Below are positions 31,697-36,076 of a stretch of 36,076 bases of DNA, in pieces (position 1 is the first letter of the stretch; each line of letters begins with the position of its first letter). Source of the DNA: Spirogloea muscicola (lineage: Eukaryota; Streptophyta; Zygnematophyceae; Spirogloeales; Spirogloeaceae); contig WELB01000007.1 of the NCBI GenBank assembly GCA_009602725.1, positions 852,697 through 888,772 on the forward strand, read 5' to 3'. The translations under genes were made by a program, and so were the position numbers. Under the pieces are notes generated by a model. That model was given only the letters and a program-made list of their open reading frames with translations. It was not told where the DNA came from and did not search any database.

Positions 31697-32112
31697 GCTT
31701 TCACAGCCGCTCTTTCAATATCAGCAGCCGCATTTCTTTTGCCGGAGTCCACGTGCGGACGCCGAAGGCCACGTCGGCAGCCCGCCGTAGGCTTGCCACT
31801 TGGCTTGGCAGCATGATTCTCAGTGACGTGAAGCCGCGCGGTGCGCATGGAACGTTAGAAGAAGTGGCTCTCCCAATGGGGGCAAGGGCTGTGAGAACGT
31901 TAGGGCCAAATCGGTTGCTAATACGCAGTCTCAGTAGGGGGGCGGGTCATCGAACGAGGCGGCCCGCTCGAAGCGGGGCGGTGTCCAGTGGCAGTCAGTG
32001 GTGCCAAGCCCACCGGGCGGTGGTGACGGTGGAGTGGTAGAGGCCTCGACGAGCACGGCGCTTGGGCTGACGTCCGCTGGCAGAAACGGCCCATTCAACG
32101 TAAAGGCGATGA
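31697..32112. repeat. Repeat fragments upstream of the reductase gene
   Basis: Bases 31697-31731 repeat 21888-21922 (one mismatch). Bases 31836-31895 carry tail modules of the non-LTR-like family ('gcggtgcgcatgg', 'aagaagtggctctcccaatg', 'ggcaagggctgtgagaacg'). The remainder, GC-rich from 31930, probably contains the promoter of the downstream reductase. Confidence 0.55.
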
Positions 32113-32292
32113 ATGGGTTTGAAAGAGGCAGCCCAGAAGGCACGAACCGGACAGGCCTCGCTCGAGCGCCTCGAGAAGGGTGGCGAGCCACGCAGCCCGG
32201 ACGAGCTCGCGGAGGCCGCGCCGGCGGACGCGGAGCCCGGCCTCGCCGCCCGCCTGCCGCCGCCGGGGCCTCGCTCGTCGACGAGGGCCACC

Positions 32293-34055
32293 ATGCCGCG
32301 CGCGGTGGTCGTTGAAGCGGCCGCCGACGGTGGCGGCGGCGGCGACCCGATGGACCGCGTCGTGTTGCGCGACAAGGCCAAGCCGACGTGAGGAGGCCCG
32401 TCGCGCCGTCTCCGTCTCGCCTGCCGCGCGAGCCGCCGCGCGGCGCTCGATAAGCTGAGCTGAGGGCGGCGGCGGCGGCGGCGGCGGCGTGCAGGCCCGC
32501 GCCAGGCGAGATCCTGGTGCGCATCACCATCCGGCCGGTGAATCCGTCGGACGTGGCAACGATTCAGCGGCAGGGCCTGGCGGGGCAGCTGCCGCTCGTC
32601 CCCGGCGAGGAGGGCGCCGGCGTCGTCGAGGAGGTGCGCGCGCCTCCTGGCATGCCGGAATGCTTGCAACATCCCGAACAAAAATCAAAATACACCATTT
32701 TGTATTGCTATATGTGTATATATATGTGTGTGTATACATATGTTGATTTTAATATATATGAGTCCGGCCGCTGCTGACAGAGGCAGTCCAGCCGGCCATG
32801 GCGGCCCGCAGGTCGGGCCCGGCGTGAGCAAGTTCAAGCGCGGGCAGCGCGTCGTGGCGCTGGTCTTCTTCCGGCGCGCCGCCCGCTGGGAGGGCACGTG
32901 GCAGGAGTACCTGCTCGTCAAGGCCGTGGACGCCGTGCCCATCCCCGACACCATCTCCGACGAGGCCGCCGCGCAGTTCGTCATCAACCCCTGGACCGTC
33001 TACGGCATGCTCAACGACGCGGCCGTCCCTGAGGGCGAGTACCTCCTCCAGACGGCGGCCGCTTCCGTCATTGGCAGGTGGGAGAGCCTGCAAGCAATGG
33101 GCAGCAGAGCCCACATGACAAAAGGGGTTCTCGCACTCGCAGCAACTCCAGCACCGCAAACCATGACCGCTTGTCCAAAACTCATGGCGCAGTTGATCAC
33201 AGCACGTCGACTCGGCTGAGCAAGTCAGCAGTCTGGCGGTGCATTAAGCGTGGCGCTTGCAGGCAGATGATCCAGCTGGCGAAGCACCGGGGCATTCGGA
33301 CGATCAACCTCGTGCGGCGCGAGGAGCAGAAGGAGCAGCTCCACAGCATTGGCGCAAACGCCGTCATCAATTTTGAGACAGAAGGTTCCGCCGCCGTCAC
33401 TGCCACAAGTGTCTTCGTCAATATGTTCTGCTTTTGCCTGCTTGAGTATAGCTTGAATGACAGCTTGAATTTACAGCTTGAAGAACGTTGTCTAAATGTG
33501 TTGTGAGGCTCGCAGACGTCGTAGCCAGGGTGAAGGAGATTACTCAGGGCCACCTTGCGTACACCGCCGTTGATGCTGTTGGTGGAGAGCTAACCAAGGT
33601 GAGAATTGTCTCCTCTATACGTCTAGTTTGCTGCTTGACAACTGTGCTGCACTTTCTGTGTCTTCCACTGGTCTTAACTTGCAAGTCACACCGATGTGCA
33701 ATTTAGTAATCAAGTCACACAAATGGTCGTCAATTGTATGGGCATGCAGCGTGTTGCAGCAAGCGTGCGCAAGGAGGGCACGGTATTCATCTACGGTGAC
33801 CTTGCGGGCCCGAGCTTCTGCGTGGACGTTGCGGACGTGCTACAGCGCGGCGTGCGCATACTTGGATGGAACCTGGACACCCGTGTGACGCGCGAGGAGG
33901 ACAAGCGCAAGATTGCACGAGAGATGTTTCAGCTGCTCGAGGAGCGGGTCGTTGTCCCGTTCGCAGGCGAGAAGTTTGACCTCGCGGACTTCAGAACCGC
34001 CATCCGCAAGAGTCAGGAGACGGGGCGCTCCGGCAAGGTCTTCCTTGTTGGCTGA
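32293..34055 (+). CDS. Medium-chain reductase, 2-enoyl thioester reductase (ETR)-like
   Basis: Zinc-independent MDR-superfamily NAD(P)H oxidoreductase; relatives reduce enoyl-CoA/ACP in mitochondrial fatty acid synthesis or reduce quinones. Exons 32293-32387, 32495-32633, 32812-33077, 33263-33384, 33516-33598 and 33750-34055 stay in phase: 336 residues. Motifs in order: PAPGEILVRI...PVNPSD; VPGEEGAGVVEEVG; FKRGQRVVAL; a nucleotide-binding stretch QTAAASVIGR then QLAKHRGIRTINLVRR; TVFIYGDLAGPS; GWNLDTRV; KVFLVG end. No zinc ligands are seen. The Tyr usually present after xIQG in ETRs is not visible (VATIQRQGLAG). Intron 4 has a poor donor (GTTCCG), so that boundary is less sure. An in-frame ATG at 32113 would add 60 residues without an obvious transit peptide. 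The gene converges with NF-YB. Confidence 0.85.
32695..32762. repeat. TA/TG-alternating tract in reductase intron 2
   Basis: An alternating pyrimidine-purine stretch (tatgtgtatatatatgtgtg and onward) lies inside the second intron, in otherwise GC-rich surroundings. It is a microsatellite-like sequence; no function is shown. Confidence 0.7.
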
Positions 34056-34831
34056 GACGGAGCTGCCTCTAGATTTTCAATGTATCCAACTCTCTTCTTG
34101 TACCCACAGCCCACTCCGATATAAAGCAGCAGTCAGGTGACTCGACCTCCCTGGCTTGAGTCAACTTAAGTCACTCATCGAAGTGCCAGCTTGGCCATGT
34201 GGACCACTCTCTTTCCTGTATGGTTAGCACCTGCATTTTAGGTCAGGGGCCAATAGCAACTACTCATCCTGAGGAAGGTCCATATGCTCAACACAGTGAA
34301 GGTACTGGCAAAAAGTAGCAGATGCATTGAAGACATCTTACTGCATGCGGCTGGGTGCTGACAACAAGTCACCGAGTATGTATGAATTTAGTGCACTAGC
34401 TGGCAGAGAGGTTGCAGCCAAATTGCAGGTTGCCCGGCTGCTTGGTGCAGCAGTAGTGCGTCGCAGCAGGGTCCCATATATTTCCTTCACTCCTGTCTCT
34501 GTCTGGAACCCCCACTCTCTCCACAGCTCTCTCTGGAATGATCTACAAATTAAAATTCAAGGCAGCAATGTGGAAGCGATTGCGCACACAGTTCCTCTGT
34601 GGCTGTTGCAACTGCAGCTCCAAAAGCCCGAATAAAGCAGCTCATGTGCAAGTCCCAAGAAGCTGGCAACAGGCAATGGCTCCAGTGCCAGGATGCTGTG
34701 CCCACATGGCCCCTCTCTTTGTGTTTGGGCGCCTGCTCATGAGCGGCCATGAATATTGCAGACAGCAACAGCAGCCCTAAGAAGGGGGCCGAGCATTGCC
34801 CATTGCTGACGTGTTGACGGAGGCCCCACCC
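34056..34831. other. Convergent intergenic region, 3' ends of reductase and NF-YB genes
   Basis: Presumed 3' UTRs of both genes. No coding exon, repeat-family module or RNA gene was recognised; the open frames are short and lack motifs. Confidence 0.5.
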
Positions 34832-35949
34832 TTACGACGCACCACTTCCCGGTGGTGTGGCACTCTGGGAGTGCGGCATGGCTTGGTAGCCACCAGATAC
34901 CATCATCTGTGATGGCGCGTACACCATGCCTGGCGGCAGCCCGTACTGTCCATACGGCGAAGCACCATACTGCCCCGCCCCCTAACAGCAGAGACCAATG
35001 CCAGCACCTACTATCAGGAAAGTGAGCACAGCCCATGCACTGTTGCCACAGCGGCATGCGCAACGCTCCAAGTGCGTCGCCACAATCAAACCAAGCAGAC
35101 TTCGAGCTGCAGTCAACGAGCAGCACATGGATGCCGGCAGCGACAACGAGCTGCAAGACAGTTGGCGCTTTGCATGGCTGGCTCTGGACAACAGAGCCAT
35201 CGCGCGTGGTGACACAAGGCGCCGCACCTGGGAGGAGGCAGGGGGCGTGCCCCCTGCGCCAGCACCCGCTGGCCCCCGGCCGTCATCGCCAGCAGCTCGG
35301 GCGCCGGCGTCCGAGCCCTCCCCGCCCTTGGCAAGCTGTGCCTTCTCGCCCTCGGTCTCGCGGTAGCGCTGCAGGTACAGCTTCAGCGGCTCGATGTAGT
35401 CGTCGAATCCCAGCGTGCTCATCGCCCAGATGAGGTCGTCGCCGTTCACCGTCTTGCGCTTCTCCCGGTGGCACTTGTCGCTCGCCTCGCCCGTGATGAA
35501 GCTGCAGTGACAGCCGCAGCAGCACAAGGAAGGGGCAGTAGGGTCAATGGCAGGGCCTATGGGACGGCTTGGATGGGCTGCAGTCCAGCGACTTCGCTGC
35601 ATGCCAGTCAATTGCCCGTCTGCCGCTGCTCCTGACGGCCGTCGCCGGTCCGCCATCCTTGCGCCGAGGCTCCCTGAGCGGCGGCGGCGGCAGTGGCGGC
35701 GGCGGCGGCGGACCTGATGAACTCAGAGACGCACTCCTGGACGGTCTCCTTGGCCTCCTTGGAGATCTTGGCGGTGGGCGGCAGGACGCGCTTCATGACG
35801 CGCCCGACGTTGGCGATGGGCAGCAGTCGGTCCTGCTCGCGCACGCCGCCGCCCTCGCCATGACCGCCGGAGCCGCCGCCGCCGCCGCCGCCCGTGTGCT
35901 CGCCGCCCGAGTCCTCCTCGTGCGCCTCCGTGCCGCCCGCCTCCGCCAT
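34832..35949 (-). CDS. NF-YB: NF-YB (CCAAT-binding factor HAP3 subunit)
   Basis: NF-YB pairs with NF-YC through a histone fold and, with NF-YA, binds CCAAT boxes in promoters. Exons 35714-35949, 35228-35501 and 34832-34981 keep phase and give 219 residues. An acidic, Gly-rich N-terminus is followed by [62 protein letters not shown] and [14 protein letters not shown] (residues about 38-131), then an Ala/Gly linker and a Gln/Pro/Tyr/Met-rich tail ([18 protein letters not shown]). The core is plant-like. The position that is Asp in LEC1-type plant NF-YBs is Lys here (AKISK, residue 64), so it is the non-LEC1 type. The start codon is the last gene sequence before a poly(A) run, so promoter and 5' UTR are not in the window. 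Confidence 0.95.
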
Positions 35950-35953
35950 GGCG

Positions 35954-36076
<123 letters not shown>

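Overview
The window is nuclear DNA of a green, plant-lineage eukaryote, most likely an early-branching streptophyte alga (inference). The evidence is spliced genes with GT..AG introns, a plant-type NF-YB, a WVD2-like TPX2-domain protein, a plant-style CTC1 and a nuclear bS16. No rRNA, tRNA or CRISPR array was recognised. I assembled gene models by eye, checking family motifs and intron phase at each junction; no alignment was run.

Layout: 1-4.4 kb is a patchwork of 5'-truncated copies of one non-LTR-like repeat in both orientations. 4.7-11.75 kb (+) is a 15-exon CTC1 (telomere CST complex). 12.7-16.0 kb (-) is a TPX2/WVD2-like microtubule protein, convergent with CTC1. 16.66-18.23 kb (-) is a complete GILT thiol reductase; 18.65-19.54 kb (+) is ribosomal protein bS16, sharing a 420-bp divergent promoter region with GILT. 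19.5-21.0 kb holds nothing I can identify. 21.0-22.0 kb and 31.4-31.9 kb hold more copies of the non-LTR repeat. 32.3-34.06 kb (+) is a medium-chain reductase of the 2-enoyl thioester reductase type. 34.8-35.95 kb (-) is NF-YB, whose start codon lies 7 nt from an exact 120-nt poly(A) run at the window end.

The most unusual region is 22.0-31.7 kb, a rearranged Ty3/gypsy-type retroelement. Reverse transcriptase/RNase H lies on minus, integrase, LTR-like leader, gag and protease follow on plus, and then protease, gag, leader and integrase run back on minus. The two inner arms (25035-27542 and 27787-30293) form a 2.5-kb inverted repeat with almost no differences, around a 244-bp spacer. In both arms, integrase is cut short and joined to a 53-codon piece that looks like the C-terminal part of DXR (1-deoxy-D-xylulose 5-phosphate reductoisomerase, a plastid isoprenoid enzyme). 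In the right arm the reading frame crosses the junction. Each arm also carries a non-LTR-like insertion that the other lacks, so each arm supplies the empty site for the other; one insertion has a 7-bp target-site duplication.
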